A stretch of DNA of 39,772 nucleotides, taken from contig NZ_SMME01000864.1 in NCBI RefSeq assembly GCF_009711465.1, positions 24,552 through 64,323 on the forward strand. Reading direction: 5' to 3'. A model generated the notes under the pieces. It was not told the origin of the DNA and ran no database searches. It was given only the letters and a program-made list of their open reading frames with translations. The translations under genes and the position numbers were made by a program. The DNA comes from Parendozoicomonas verongulae (GTDB lineage Bacteria; Pseudomonadota; Gammaproteobacteria; Pseudomonadales; Endozoicomonadaceae). Within the stretch, counting starts at the first letter, position 1. Every line of letters starts with the position of its first letter. Below, piece after piece: positions 16,526 to 25,143 of the stretch.

Positions 16526-17359
16526 TCAGTTGTTCGCAGAGTATTCCTCTGCCATCATCTTTGCACGTTTTTTGCAGGCGCTCATGGCATCATCAACCAG
16601 TGTGCGCATACCACCTTTCTCAAAGGTGAGAATGGCCTGCTCCGTGGTGCCGCCAGGTGAAGTGACACGACGACGCAGTTCTGCCACATCGACATCACTC
16701 TCCTTTGCCATGGCTGCTGCACCGAGGGCGGTTTGGGTAACCATGCGAGTTGCGGTTTCCTTATCCACACCCATTTTCTCGCCCGCTTCGATAATGGATT
16801 CCATCAGCAGGAAAAAGTAGGCGGGAGCACTGCCAGCTACGGCAATCACATCATCGATGCCTTCTTCGGTATCCACCCAGAGGGTGATACCTACGGCATT
16901 CATAACCTTTTCTGTCAGGGCTTTCTGCTCATCTGTTACCTGACTGTTGGCATAAAGGCCAGACACACCCAATTGCATCAGAGCAGGAGTGTTAGGCATG
17001 CAGCGAACAACGGGCATATCACCACCGGCCCACTCATTCAGGCTGGCTTCAGGAATACCGGCTGCAACGGATACGAGCAGTGGTCGGCTCTTCTGGAAAC
17101 TCGCTGCCAGCGGCTCAACCACAACCTGCATAATTTGTGGTTTTACCGCGAGAATAACGATATCCGCATTCAGAACAGCATGGTCGTTATCGGATGTTGT
17201 CTGGATGCCGAGCTCTTCGGAGAGCTGTTGAATTTTTTCTGGAGAAGGCTCAGACGCAATAATATTGGTCGCTGGCCAGCCATTCTTAACCAGGCCGCCA
17301 ATAATGCTGCCTGCCATGTTGCCTGCACCGATAAAGGCCAGAGTGGGTGATGCGCTCAT
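16526..17359 (-). CDS. proC: Pyrroline-5-carboxylate reductase
   Basis: A 277-residue enzyme that reduces pyrroline-5-carboxylate to proline with NAD(P)H in the cytoplasm. The N-terminal Rossmann motif is FIGAGNMAGSIIGGL. The C-terminal helical dimerisation domain carries the family signature with VTSPGGTTEQAI. Other family segments are VRCMPNTPALM and AVAGSAPAYFF. Length is typical and the ATG at 17359 begins right before the Rossmann strand. It follows yggS by 33 nt on the same strand; yggS–proC–yggT is a widely conserved order. Confidence 0.96.
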   Translation of the reverse strand: MSASPTLAFIGAGNMAGSIIGGLVKNGWPATNIIASEPSPEKIQQLSEELGIQTTSDNDHAVLNADIVILAVKPQIMQVVVEPLAASFQKSRPLLVSVAAGIPEASLNEWAGGDMPVVRCMPNTPALMQLGVSGLYANSQVTDEQKALTEKVMNAVGITLWVDTEEGIDDVIAVAGSAPAYFFLLMESIIEAGEKMGVDKETATRMVTQTALGAAAMAKESDVDVAELRRRVTSPGGTTEQAILTFEKGGMRTLVDDAMSACKKRAKMMAEEYSANN

Positions 17360-17392
17360 GTTCTGATTCCGTATGTAATCGCTGCTTGATGC

Positions 17393-18094
17393 TTATTTGT
17401 TGGAGTAATCCCGTGCGCCGAAAAGAGCAGTACCAATACGCACGATGGTCGCCCCTTCTTCGATAGCCGCATCCAGATCAGCTGTTGTTCCCATGGAGAG
17501 GGTATCCAGTTGCTGCTCGGGGTGCGCCGCCTTGAGCTGATCCATCAATGCCCGGATGGCTTTGAAGGGGCGCTTTTGCTGTGCCTTATTTTCACTGGGA
17601 GCAGGGATCGCCATCAGCCCTCGCAGTTTAACACCCTTCAGAGCAATCACTTCTTGCGCCGCAGCAAGAACTTCGCTTGCTGAGAAACCAGATTTTGTAG
17701 GCTCATTATCAATATTTACCTGCAGGCAGATGTTGATGGGCGCTTTGCCATCAGGGAGCTGTTCACTGAGACGGCGGGCAATCTTGAGCCGGTCGACACT
17801 GTGTACCCAGTTGAAGTTCTCTGCAACCAGGCGACTTTTGTTAGATTGAATCGGGCCGATGAAGTGCCACTCAATGCCTTCAAGGTCGGAAAGCTCCTGA
17901 ATTTTATCCACGCTTTCCTGAACGTAGTTTTCACCGAAGGCTCTCTGGCCACCTGTCCAGGCCTCGCGAATCATTGCAGCAGGCTTGGTTTTGCTGACTG
18001 CGAGAAGCTGAACCTCATCGCTGCGTCCGCACTTTGTCGCCACTTCGAGAATGTGTTCACGGGTCTTCTGTATGCGCGTTTCTATTGAACTCAT
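17393..18094 (-). CDS. PLP homeostasis protein YggS (PLPBP/PROSC family)
   Basis: A 233-residue single-domain fold-type III PLP-binding protein. It is not an enzyme with a known reaction but keeps the vitamin B6 and amino-acid pools in balance. The PLP lysine is Lys35 in LLAVSKTKP. Other family segments are FGENYVQE, WHFIGPIQSNK and RIGTALFGARDY. The usual SMGMS(D/x)D phosphate-side segment reads SMGTTAD here. It is the first gene of the leftward yggS–proC–yggT group and is divergent from pilT, with a 141-bp shared regulatory space. Confidence 0.94.
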   Translation of the reverse strand: MSSIETRIQKTREHILEVATKCGRSDEVQLLAVSKTKPAAMIREAWTGGQRAFGENYVQESVDKIQELSDLEGIEWHFIGPIQSNKSRLVAENFNWVHSVDRLKIARRLSEQLPDGKAPINICLQVNIDNEPTKSGFSASEVLAAAQEVIALKGVKLRGLMAIPAPSENKAQQKRPFKAIRALMDQLKAAHPEQQLDTLSMGTTADLDAAIEEGATIVRIGTALFGARDYSNK

Positions 18095-18189
18095 TGCCGT
18101 GTAGTATCTTCAAAAATTCTATGTTTGCAGGGGTAGCATGTACTGTCACCTGCATCTTAACTAAAAAGATTATAAAGCGAAGAAAAACT

Positions 18190-18220
18190 GCAGCCTGAAC
18201 AATACCTCATAACAGGCTGC
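18190..18220 (+). promoter_or_regulatory. Hairpin just ahead of the pilT ribosome-binding site
   Basis: GCAGCCTG (18190–18197) and CAGGCTGC (18213–18220) form a perfect 8-bp inverted repeat with a 15-nt loop. The strong GAGGAGAG box of pilT starts a few bases later. It could stabilise the mRNA 5' end or affect translation. No T-run follows, so it is not an obvious terminator. Confidence 0.45.
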
Positions 18221-18235
18221 TCTTGAGGAGAGCTA

Positions 18236-19270
18236 ATGGAAATTACCGAACTTCTGGCCTTCGGGGTTAAACAGGGTTCTTCCGACTTGCATCTGTCAGC
18301 AGGTCTTCCTCCGATGATTCGTATTGATGGTGATGTACGGCGGATCAACCTCCCTGCCCTCTCCCACAAAGAGGTCCATGCACTTATCTACGATATTATG
18401 AACGATAAGCAGCGTAAGGATTTCGAAGAGCATCTGGAAACCGATTTTTCCTTTGATGTACCTGGTGTGGCGCGTTTTCGTGTTAATGCATTTCATCAGG
18501 GGCGCGGCGCAGGCGCTGTGCTACGTACCATCCCATCCAAGGTTCTTAGTATGGATGACCTTGGCATGGGGCAGGTGTTTAAGGATATTTCCAACAACCC
18601 TCGGGGATTATGTGTGGTCACGGGGCCAACAGGCTCCGGTAAGTCAACAACGCTGGCGGCAATGATCGACTATATCAACGAAAATCACTATGGCCACATT
18701 CTCACCATTGAAGACCCTATTGAATTTGTACACGAACCTAAAAAATGCCTGATTAACCAACGGGAGGTGCATCGGGATACCCACAGTTTTGACAACGCCC
18801 TGCGTTCCGCTCTCCGTGAAGATCCGGACATCATCCTTGTAGGTGAAATGCGAGATCTGGAAACTATTCGCCTTGCCCTCACGGCTGCAGAAACCGGCCA
18901 TCTGGTGTTCGGCACACTGCACACCACTTCGGCCGCCAAAACCATCGACCGTATTGTGGATGTATTCCCCGCCGAAGAAAAAGCTATGGTGCGCTCCATG
19001 CTCTCGGAATCCCTGCAGGCGGTTATTGCCCAGACACTCTTGAAGAAGAAAGGCGGCGGTCGTGTGGCGGCACACGAAATTATGCTGGGAACCCCCGCGA
19101 TTCGTAATCTGATTCGGGAAGACAAGGTCGCCCAGATGTACTCTGCTATCCAGACCGGCGGCAGCATTGGTATGCAGACTCTCGATGGCTGTTTGCGCAA
19201 GCTGCTTGATAAAGGACTGATCTCGGTAGAAGCCGCCAAGGAAAAAGCGAAAAATCCAGATTCGTTTTAA
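18236..19270 (+). CDS. pilT: Type IV pilus retraction ATPase PilT
   Basis: A 344-residue hexameric secretion-type ATPase. It powers depolymerisation of type IV pili at the inner-membrane platform and so drives twitching. The Walker A motif GPTGSGKS is at residues 130–137, with the key Lys at 136. The Asp box (TIEDPIEFVH), Walker B region (DPDIILVGEMRD) and His box (AETGHLVFGTLHT) follow in order. The C-terminal AIRNLIREDK segment matches PilT. A strong GAGGAGAG box precedes the ATG. pilU follows after 35 nt, probably in one transcript. Confidence 0.97.
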   Translation: MEITELLAFGVKQGSSDLHLSAGLPPMIRIDGDVRRINLPALSHKEVHALIYDIMNDKQRKDFEEHLETDFSFDVPGVARFRVNAFHQGRGAGAVLRTIPSKVLSMDDLGMGQVFKDISNNPRGLCVVTGPTGSGKSTTLAAMIDYINENHYGHILTIEDPIEFVHEPKKCLINQREVHRDTHSFDNALRSALREDPDIILVGEMRDLETIRLALTAAETGHLVFGTLHTTSAAKTIDRIVDVFPAEEKAMVRSMLSESLQAVIAQTLLKKKGGGRVAAHEIMLGTPAIRNLIREDKVAQMYSAIQTGGSIGMQTLDGCLRKLLDKGLISVEAAKEKAKNPDSF

Positions 19271-19305
19271 AACAGCTGAAAGAATAACGACAAGGCTATT
19301 AGATT

Positions 19306-20436
19306 ATGGATTTAACTCCGTTGTTAAAGTTGATGGTGGAAAAAAAGGGGTCAGACCTTTTCATCACAGCAGGTACACCTCCCAGTATGAAGATGAATGG
19401 GCGTCTTGTGCCTCTCACAAAACAACCATTATCCCCCGATCAGGCAAAGGATACGGTGCTTCAAGTGATGTCAGAAGCACAAAAAGACGAGTTTGATCGT
19501 GAGCATGAATGCAACTTTGCCATCAATGCCCAGGGTATAGGACGCTTCCGGGTCAGTGCTTTTTATCAACGTAATCTGGCAGGTATGGTGCTGCGCAGGA
19601 TTGAAACAGAAATTCCCGATATAGACACCCTTGGTTTGCCGGATGTGATTAAAGAGCTGGCAATGACCAAGCGGGGGTTGATTATCTTTGCAGGGGGCAC
19701 TGGCACAGGTAAATCTACCTCGCTGGCTTCAATGATTGGCTACCGAAACAGCAACAGCACAGGCCATATCATCTCTATCGAAGACCCGATTGAATTTATC
19801 CATCAACATAAAGGTTGTATTGTCACCCAGCGGGAAGTTGGCCTGGATACCGCCAGTTTTGATGTAGCTTTGAAGAACACACTGCGTCAGGCTCCGGATG
19901 TAATCATGATCGGTGAGGTGCGTACCCGTGAAACCATGGAGCAAGCTGTCGCCTTCGCGGAAACCGGTCACCTCTGCCTGGCAACCCTGCACGCCAATAA
20001 TGCAAACCAGGCTCTGGATCGGATTATTCATTTCTTCCCCGCAGATGAGCACGAGCATGTATGGATGGATTTATCCCTGAACCTGAAAGGCATTATTGGC
20101 CAGCAGCTGATTCCGACCCCCGATGGAAAAGGCCGCCGCCCGGCTATAGAGGTGTTGGTAAATACACCGCTGGCATCGGATATGATTCGGAAGGGGGATG
20201 TACACGAACTGAAATCGTTGATGGCAAAATCCAATGAACAGGGTATGCAGACCTTCGATCAGGCGATTTATGAGTTATATAACAACGGTGAAATCACCTA
20301 TGAGGATGCCCTGGCCTCCGCAGATTCCGCCAACGATTTGCGCTTGATGATCAAACTGGGCTCAGAGACTGATGCAAGTCATTTAAATGAGGTTTCTGAC
20401 GAGTTTAGTATTCAGGATGAGGATGATCATTTATAA
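19306..20436 (+). CDS. pilU: Type IV pilus retraction ATPase PilU
   Basis: A 376-residue paralogue of PilT that works with it as an accessory retraction motor under load. Walker A is GGTGTGKS, the Asp box is SIEDPIEFIH, the Walker B region is APDVIMIGEVRTRETM and the His box is AETGHLCLATLHANN. The N-terminal LFITAGTPPSMKMNG segment is PilU/PilT-specific. The acidic C-terminal tail (residues about 345–376, ending QDEDDHL) is longer than in PilT. It follows pilT by 35 nt and is followed by a GNAT gene after 26 nt. Confidence 0.96.
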   Translation: MDLTPLLKLMVEKKGSDLFITAGTPPSMKMNGRLVPLTKQPLSPDQAKDTVLQVMSEAQKDEFDREHECNFAINAQGIGRFRVSAFYQRNLAGMVLRRIETEIPDIDTLGLPDVIKELAMTKRGLIIFAGGTGTGKSTSLASMIGYRNSNSTGHIISIEDPIEFIHQHKGCIVTQREVGLDTASFDVALKNTLRQAPDVIMIGEVRTRETMEQAVAFAETGHLCLATLHANNANQALDRIIHFFPADEHEHVWMDLSLNLKGIIGQQLIPTPDGKGRRPAIEVLVNTPLASDMIRKGDVHELKSLMAKSNEQGMQTFDQAIYELYNNGEITYEDALASADSANDLRLMIKLGSETDASHLNEVSDEFSIQDEDDHL

Positions 20437-20462
20437 GCTTTAGCCGTAGTTCGGAGCGCATA

Positions 20463-20972
20463 ATGAGACTTTATCGGAAAGCCACTCCTGAAGATGATTT
20501 TGAGATCGCCAGAATTTCCATAGAAGGCTGGAAGCATGCCTACGAAGGCATCATGCCGGATGATACTCTCAATGCACTGGATGCGGATAAAAGAGCCGAA
20601 GAGCGAGGGGGTTATATTAAGGAAAATCCCCTCTCTTCGGTTGTTTGTCTTGAGGCTGGTAAGCCTGTCGGTTTCATTGATTACGAAAAGTGCCGTGACA
20701 GCGATTGCGATAACAGAGTTGGCGAGGTCTGGGCGATTTATGTGCTTCCCGAACGCATTGGCAAAGGCATTGGGAAAGAATTGTTTTCAAAGGCTTTGAC
20801 GGATTTTTCCCGCCAGGGTTTTCATGAAGCCAGAGTATGGGTTCTGAGTGAAAACAAACTGGCCAGAGACTTTTATGAGCGGCAGGGTTTCACCACCGAC
20901 GGTGCTCAAAAAGAGTATCAAGGTCTGCTGGAAGTGCGGTATCGCAAGGCAATTGAGCCTGCTGAGGTATAA
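20463..20972 (+). CDS. GNAT-family N-acetyltransferase
   Basis: A 169-residue acetyltransferase of the GNAT fold. The acetyl-CoA pyrophosphate loop (motif A) is RIGKGIGKELF, preceded by the strand EVWAIYVLPE. The C-terminal motif NKLARDFYERQGF is the usual motif B region. The family transfers acetyl groups to small amines, antibiotics or protein N-termini; this member's substrate cannot be predicted. GGAG sits 6 nt before the ATG. It lies 26 nt behind pilU, so it may ride on the pil transcript, but nothing ties it functionally to pili. A strong hairpin terminator starts at its stop codon. Confidence 0.88.
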   Translation: MRLYRKATPEDDFEIARISIEGWKHAYEGIMPDDTLNALDADKRAEERGGYIKENPLSSVVCLEAGKPVGFIDYEKCRDSDCDNRVGEVWAIYVLPERIGKGIGKELFSKALTDFSRQGFHEARVWVLSENKLARDFYERQGFTTDGAQKEYQGLLEVRYRKAIEPAEV

Positions 20973-20999
20973 ATGTGGAGCGCATTGCGCTCCACATTT
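20971..20999. terminator. Bidirectional terminator between the GNAT gene and ruvX
   Basis: AAATGTGGAGCGC (20971–20983) and GCGCTCCACATTT (20987–20999) form a perfect 13-bp stem with a 3-nt ATT loop, followed by CTTCTATTTAATTTG. It starts within the stop codon of the GNAT gene and lies between convergent genes. Confidence 0.8.
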
Positions 21000-21026
21000 C
21001 TTCTATTTAATTTGTATTTGGCACTT

Positions 21027-21506
21027 TTACTCGCCAGAAGGCAGAAACTCTGCCCCTTCTCCATTCATCCAGCTTTCAAGAATAAGCTGTGCCGCCATGG
21101 CATCCACAGGGTCACTGCCGTAGTGACCTTTGTGCCCTAACCGCCCTGCCCACTCCTTGGCTTCAAACGACGTGAGGCGTTCATCTGTCGGATGCCAGGG
21201 CTTGTTAAACCGCCCTTTCAAGCGGTTGCCGAACTTGCGGGCGCGGCGGGACATTTCCGATTCTGTACCGTCCATATTCAGGGGAATGCCCACCACAAAG
21301 GCGTCGGGCTGCCACTCTTCGATAATTTTGCCCAGCTCATCCCAGTTCGGTATGCCGTCTTTGGCCCGAATGGGAGTAATGGCATTGGCAGTGCGGGTGA
21401 TGGCTTGCCCCATGGCAATGCCGATGTTGCGGGTTCCGAAATCGAAACCCATAACGGATTTGTAGGTAGCCTGTTTTTCAGGCTGCTGTTCAAGAGTGTC
21501 TGTCAT
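21027..21506 (-). CDS. ruvX: Putative pre-16S rRNA nuclease / Holliday junction resolvase-fold protein RuvX (YqgF)
   Basis: A 159-residue RNase H-fold protein. The first acidic residue is in GFDFGTRNIGIA, a second acidic site follows in VVGIPLNMDGTE, and DERLTSFEA and DPVDAMAA complete the family pattern. YqgF is implicated in the final trimming of 16S rRNA 5' ends; resolvase activity was proposed from the fold. It starts 5 nt after the yqgE stop, on the same strand, and is the last gene of the gshB–tonB–yqgE–ruvX run. Confidence 0.92.
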   Translation of the reverse strand: MTDTLEQQPEKQATYKSVMGFDFGTRNIGIAMGQAITRTANAITPIRAKDGIPNWDELGKIIEEWQPDAFVVGIPLNMDGTESEMSRRARKFGNRLKGRFNKPWHPTDERLTSFEAKEWAGRLGHKGHYGSDPVDAMAAQLILESWMNGEGAEFLPSGE

Positions 21507-21511
21507 GTGTA

Positions 21512-22096
21512 TCAGGCGTGACCAGCCTCATGGCTGATCATATTAAGGTCTATTCCGATTTTGGCAACGGCCCGTTCCAGCCGCTGCTCAAAAGGTGTGG
21601 TGAAGAGAATGGCTTTGTCGGCAGGGCTGTTGAGCCATACGTTTGCAGCCAGTTCCCGCTCCAGTTGCCCGGCGCCCCAGCCTGCATAGCCGAGGGTGAT
21701 CAGGGAAAGGTTGGGGCCTTCCCCTGCGCCAATGCTGGTGAGAATATCTCTGGAGGAAGTCAGGGCGATATCACTGGTAACCGGAATGGAGGTTTGTTCG
21801 TTCAGGTCATCAGGTACGTAGGTGTGCAGGATAAATCCGTGGTCGTGATCAACCGGGCCACCGAGAAAGACATTCTTCATGCGAGGGTCCTCGTCGGGGT
21901 GATAAGGAATACCGATTCGCTCGAACAGCATTTTTATACTCAAATCCAAAGGCTTGTTGATCACAACACCCATTGAGCCTTCTTCATTGTGTTCACACAG
22001 GTAGATCACCGCCCCGGTAAAATTAGGGTCGTCCATTTGTGGCATGGCTACCAGCAGTGTGCCACGAAGGCTGTTCTGGGTTGTGGTGTTATCCAC
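21512..22096 (-). CDS. UPF0301 protein YqgE/AlgH
   Basis: About 194 residues of the YqgE/AlgH family. The conserved start LLVAMPQMDDPNFTGAVIYLCEHNEEG and the GVVINKPL segment are clear. Function is unsettled; AlgH was named for an effect on alginate in Pseudomonas. The start is not a clean ATG: candidates are GTG at 22096 and TTG at 22099, both with GGAG upstream, and TTG at 22117. I use 22096. The gene overlaps the end of tonB by 8 bp, which suggests coupled translation. Confidence 0.88.
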   Translation of the reverse strand: MDNTTTQNSLRGTLLVAMPQMDDPNFTGAVIYLCEHNEEGSMGVVINKPLDLSIKMLFERIGIPYHPDEDPRMKNVFLGGPVDHDHGFILHTYVPDDLNEQTSIPVTSDIALTSSRDILTSIGAGEGPNLSLITLGYAGWGAGQLERELAANVWLNSPADKAILFTTPFEQRLERAVAKIGIDLNMISHEAGHA

Positions 22097-22952
22097 CAAA
22101 GATATCTCCAGGTTCAAAGCGCCAGGTTCTGATGATCTCTATCACATCATACTCCTGTAGCTCGGGTGGGAAAGGAGAGAACGGCGATGACATACGCACA
22201 ATGTTTTTCGCCGATTCATCAAGAACCTTGTGGCCGGAGGAGTGCACCACTTCGATCCCTTTCAGGCTGCCATCCCGGCGAATCTGTACCGCCAGACGCA
22301 GCTCACCGTAAATCTTCTTTTTTCGCGCCTCAACAGGATAGTTGATGGTGCCAATACGCATGACTTTTCGTCGCCAGGCTTCCTGATAGTACACATCAGC
22401 TTTGCGGGTGGAAGCTGAGTTGATGCGATGCACAACAGGCTTTTTCGCATAAGCCTGGCGCTTACGGAAGAAATCGGCTTCGAGGCTGGCAATCTCTTTG
22501 CTGAGATCAATTTGGGGTCTGGGTGGTTTTTCAGAAGGCACCGGATTAGGTTTCTTCTGAACATCCTCTGCAGCCACTTTAGTGTCCGAGCGCGTAGAGG
22601 TGATACGTTTGGCTTTTTTGGGTTGAGATTCAGGCAGCTGTGCTTCTTGCTGCTGAAGCTGCACAGTGTTGGGCTTATCACTCTGGAATGCAGCCTTTAC
22701 ATCGCTGGAAGGCAGGGCTTTCTCATCAAGAGAGCCACTGCCCTGCTGGTTTTCCTGGGCGAGATAGTCCGCTTTCTCAGGAGGTTTCTCCGAAGGAAAT
22801 GTAGCCAGAGTTATTTCAAGAGTGCGTGCAGGAGGCTCTGGAGCCTGCAGTGCAAAACTTAACCCGTACAGCAGAAACCCGTGAAAAGCGATTGCGATCA
22901 GAGCACTGATGGCAATCGTGGGTTTAAACCGAATAGTGTCCAGAATCTTCAC
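22089..22952 (-). CDS. TonB-family energy transducer (TonB3-like)
   Basis: A 287-residue protein with an N-terminal membrane anchor (residues about 12–36), a long Pro/Lys/Glu/Gln-rich periplasmic linker, and a C-terminal TonB domain. The TonB domain includes YPVEARKKKIYGELRLAVQIRRDGSL and ends with IIRTWRFEPGD. The anchor retains the His in IAIAFHGFLLYG, the residue important in TonB for use of the ExbBD proton force. No exbB or exbD is near. From memory, the equivalent Pseudomonas gene (tonB3, between gshB and yqgE) is needed for normal twitching. The start is GTG at 22952. Confidence 0.88.
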   Translation of the reverse strand: MKILDTIRFKPTIAISALIAIAFHGFLLYGLSFALQAPEPPARTLEITLATFPSEKPPEKADYLAQENQQGSGSLDEKALPSSDVKAAFQSDKPNTVQLQQQEAQLPESQPKKAKRITSTRSDTKVAAEDVQKKPNPVPSEKPPRPQIDLSKEIASLEADFFRKRQAYAKKPVVHRINSASTRKADVYYQEAWRRKVMRIGTINYPVEARKKKIYGELRLAVQIRRDGSLKGIEVVHSSGHKVLDESAKNIVRMSSPFSPFPPELQEYDVIEIIRTWRFEPGDIFGG

Positions 22953-23003
22953 GAAAAACGTCTTTATTGTTTTGCTCCTGCGCTTTTCACCGCAGCGTTT
23001 GGA

Positions 23004-23957
23004 TTATACGGCTGCGAGCTTCTCAGCAATCACATCCATCAGGCGGTCGGCAATCACAACCCCTTCGACCTGTTCCAGTTCTCGCACACATGTGGGACTG
23101 GTCACGTTGATTTCTGTCAGGTAATCGCCAATCACATCCAGGCCAACGAACAGCAGGCCTTTTTCCTTAAGAGTGGGGCCAACCTGTTCAGCAATCCAGC
23201 GGTCACGGTCAGACAGAGGTTGAGTCACACCGCTGCCACCTGCTGCCAGATTACCTCGGGTTTCGCCCTTTTTAGGAATGCGAGCGAGCGAGTAAGGCAT
23301 GGGCTCACCATCCACCATAAGAATGCGCTTGTCACCCTCGGTGATTTCCGGGATGAAGCGCTGTGCCATAATCTGCTGCTGACCGTAATTCGTCAACGTT
23401 TCAAGGATCACATTGATATTTGGGTCACCTTTTTTCACGCGGAAGATGGCGGTGCCGCCCATACCGTCCAGAGGTTTATAAATCACATCTTCATGTTTGG
23501 CTGCAAAGCCTTTCAGCGTCTCCATATCCCTGCTCACCATACTGCTGGTGGTGCACTGCGGGAACAGAGTTGCAAAGTACTTCTCGTTGCAGTCTCGCAG
23601 GCTGGATGGCTTGTTCACCACCAGAGTACCAGCCTGCTCGGCCTGTTCGAGAATGTAAGTGCTGTAAATAAATTCATTGTCGAAGGGCGGGTCCTTGCGC
23701 ATCAGGATGACGTTCAGGGAGGCCAGCTCCTGAGCGCCTCTCTCGGCCACTGTGAACCAGCTGTCTGGGTTGTTTCGCACTTCCAGAGGGGCCATGTTAC
23801 CCATGGCTACACCGTCTTCCTGATACAGGTCCTGTTGCTCCATATAGAAGAGCTGCCAGCCCCGTTTCTGAGCTGCCAACAGCAGCGCCAGAGACGTGTC
23901 TTTTTTGAAATTGATGCCCTCAATAGGGTCCATCACGATACCAAGGCGAATGCTCAT
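23004..23957 (-). CDS. gshB: Glutathione synthetase
   Basis: A 317-residue ATP-grasp ligase joining gamma-glutamylcysteine and glycine. Segments diagnostic for bacterial GshB are LGIVMDPIEGINFKKD, ILMRKDPPFDNEFIY, VNKPSSLRDCNEK, KPLDGMGGTAIFRV, TRGNLAAGGSG and GLDVIGDYLTEINVTSPT. The ATG at 23957 matches the E. coli start (316 residues); an in-frame upstream start at 23981 would add 8 residues. It heads the leftward run with tonB3, yqgE and ruvX, and is divergent from pilG. Confidence 0.96.
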   Translation of the reverse strand: MSIRLGIVMDPIEGINFKKDTSLALLLAAQKRGWQLFYMEQQDLYQEDGVAMGNMAPLEVRNNPDSWFTVAERGAQELASLNVILMRKDPPFDNEFIYSTYILEQAEQAGTLVVNKPSSLRDCNEKYFATLFPQCTTSSMVSRDMETLKGFAAKHEDVIYKPLDGMGGTAIFRVKKGDPNINVILETLTNYGQQQIMAQRFIPEITEGDKRILMVDGEPMPYSLARIPKKGETRGNLAAGGSGVTQPLSDRDRWIAEQVGPTLKEKGLLFVGLDVIGDYLTEINVTSPTCVRELEQVEGVVIADRLMDVIAEKLAAV

Positions 23958-24326
23958 GTGCGCGATCCACTGCAATAACACAACATAGTCAGACAGTGTA
24001 TCGAAAGACTGACCATGAACCTAGCAGCCATGACCTTTCATTTTCTAGACGGAGAATGGTGTCGCTCAGATGAAACGCGATGGAACTGTTAAAGAGATAC
24101 ACGACCGCTATCGTTGATATTGTTGCATGCTCTTACCGCCTAAATGTGATCCAGTCAGCTTCTTTGGTTGGTGATGGAGAAAAATGTGTGGTACAAAAGC
24201 GGACAATACATCTGTCATAAAAGACGATAAAAATAACAATCACCCTGAGGTTTCTTTGGGGTTAAAACCAGAATAAAGGCTGGCTGTGCCCTCAAGGCAT
24301 GTCAGGGGATTAAGGTACACAATAAG
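23958..24326. other. Divergent intergenic region between gshB and pilG
   Basis: A 369-bp space that should carry the promoters for gshB and for the pil-chp cluster. I see no promoter strong enough to name. It contains one possible small gene (24184–24276) and a short TGCC–CTCAA–GGCA hairpin near 24288–24300, about 25 bp before the pilG start. Confidence 0.5.
24184..24276 (+). CDS. Possible 30-residue small protein
   Basis: An ATG with a well-placed GGAG box (spacing 4–5 nt) opens a 30-codon frame with a polar, Lys/Asn/Asp-rich product starting MCGTKADNTS and ending GLKPE. It has no signal peptide or membrane segment. I recognise no family. It may be a chance frame in the pilG leader; the Shine-Dalgarno is the only positive sign. 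Confidence 0.22.
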   Translation: MCGTKADNTSVIKDDKNNNHPEVSLGLKPE

Positions 24327-24716
24327 ATGAGTGAAGAATTCGCGAATCTCAAAGTCATGATCATTGATGACAGTAAAACCATCCGCCGCACAGCAGAAAC
24401 ATTGCTGAAAAAAGCGGGTTGTGAGGTGATTACTGCCATTGATGGTTTTGATGCCCTTGCCAAAATTGCGGACTCACGCCCGCATGTGATTTTTGTCGAT
24501 ATTATGATGCCTCGCCTTGATGGCTATCAGACCTGTGCGCTTATAAAAAACAACAGTCATTTCAAGGGTACACCGGTGATTATGTTGTCCAGTAAAGACG
24601 GCCTGTTTGATAAAGCGAAAGGGCGAATTGTCGGCTCCGACAAATACCTGACCAAGCCATTCAGCAAAGACGAATTGCTGGACGCAATAAAAGAATATGT
24701 CCCTGCTGCCGCATAA
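24327..24716 (+). CDS. pilG: Twitching motility response regulator PilG
   Basis: A 129-residue single-domain CheY-like receiver. The acidic pair is Asp14–Asp15 (IIDDS), the phosphorylation site is Asp58 (FVDIMMP) and the Lys of the switch is in LTKPF. It is very close to Pseudomonas PilG, including DGYQTCALIKNN and LSSKDGLFDKAKGRIVGSD. Phospho-PilG from ChpA promotes pilus extension and raises cAMP in Pseudomonas. It opens the pilGHIJK–chpABC cluster. The Shine-Dalgarno before the ATG at 24327 is weak (AAGG, about 13 nt away). Confidence 0.96.
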   Translation: MSEEFANLKVMIIDDSKTIRRTAETLLKKAGCEVITAIDGFDALAKIADSRPHVIFVDIMMPRLDGYQTCALIKNNSHFKGTPVIMLSSKDGLFDKAKGRIVGSDKYLTKPFSKDELLDAIKEYVPAAA

Positions 24717-24753
24717 GTGGTGGGGTGTTTATTAGCTGTTTTATGGGGGAAGT

Positions 24754-25119
24754 ATGGCACGAGTACTGATTGTTGATGACTCACCAACCGAGACCGCGAT
24801 TCTCGAAAAAGTGCTGATCAAGAACGGCCACGAGGTTCTCAAGGCAGAGAATGGCGCCGACGGCGTTGCGCTGTGTCGTGTCGAAAAACCTGATGCTGTT
24901 TTGATGGATATTGTTATGCCCGGACTGAATGGCTTTCAGGCAACACGGCAACTGAGTCGCAGTGCGGGCACCAGTGATATTCCTGTGATTATTGTAACCA
25001 CCAAGGATCAGGAAACCGACCGCGTTTGGGGTGAGCGCCAGGGGGCCAGGGGTTATCTCACCAAGCCTGTTGATGAAAGCAAGCTGATCAACACCCTGAA
25101 AAATGTGATGGCAGCCTGA
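24754..25119 (+). CDS. pilH: Twitching motility response regulator PilH
   Basis: A 121-residue CheY-like receiver with the acidic pair Asp8–Asp9, phosphorylation site Asp52 (LMDIVMP) and conserved Lys in LTKPVD. In Pseudomonas PilH opposes or balances PilG, favouring retraction or acting as a phosphate sink. A GGGGGAAG box directly precedes the ATG. It lies 37 nt after pilG. Confidence 0.95.
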   Translation: MARVLIVDDSPTETAILEKVLIKNGHEVLKAENGADGVALCRVEKPDAVLMDIVMPGLNGFQATRQLSRSAGTSDIPVIIVTTKDQETDRVWGERQGARGYLTKPVDESKLINTLKNVMAA

Positions 25120-25143
25120 TCGCTGGACATAAGTGCCCAGACT

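Noticed and set aside
22881..23978. A 365-codon open frame on the + strand opposite gshB
   Set aside because: gshB is clear on the minus strand with all its motifs. The opposite frame has a composition rich in His/Phe/Gln and no family features.
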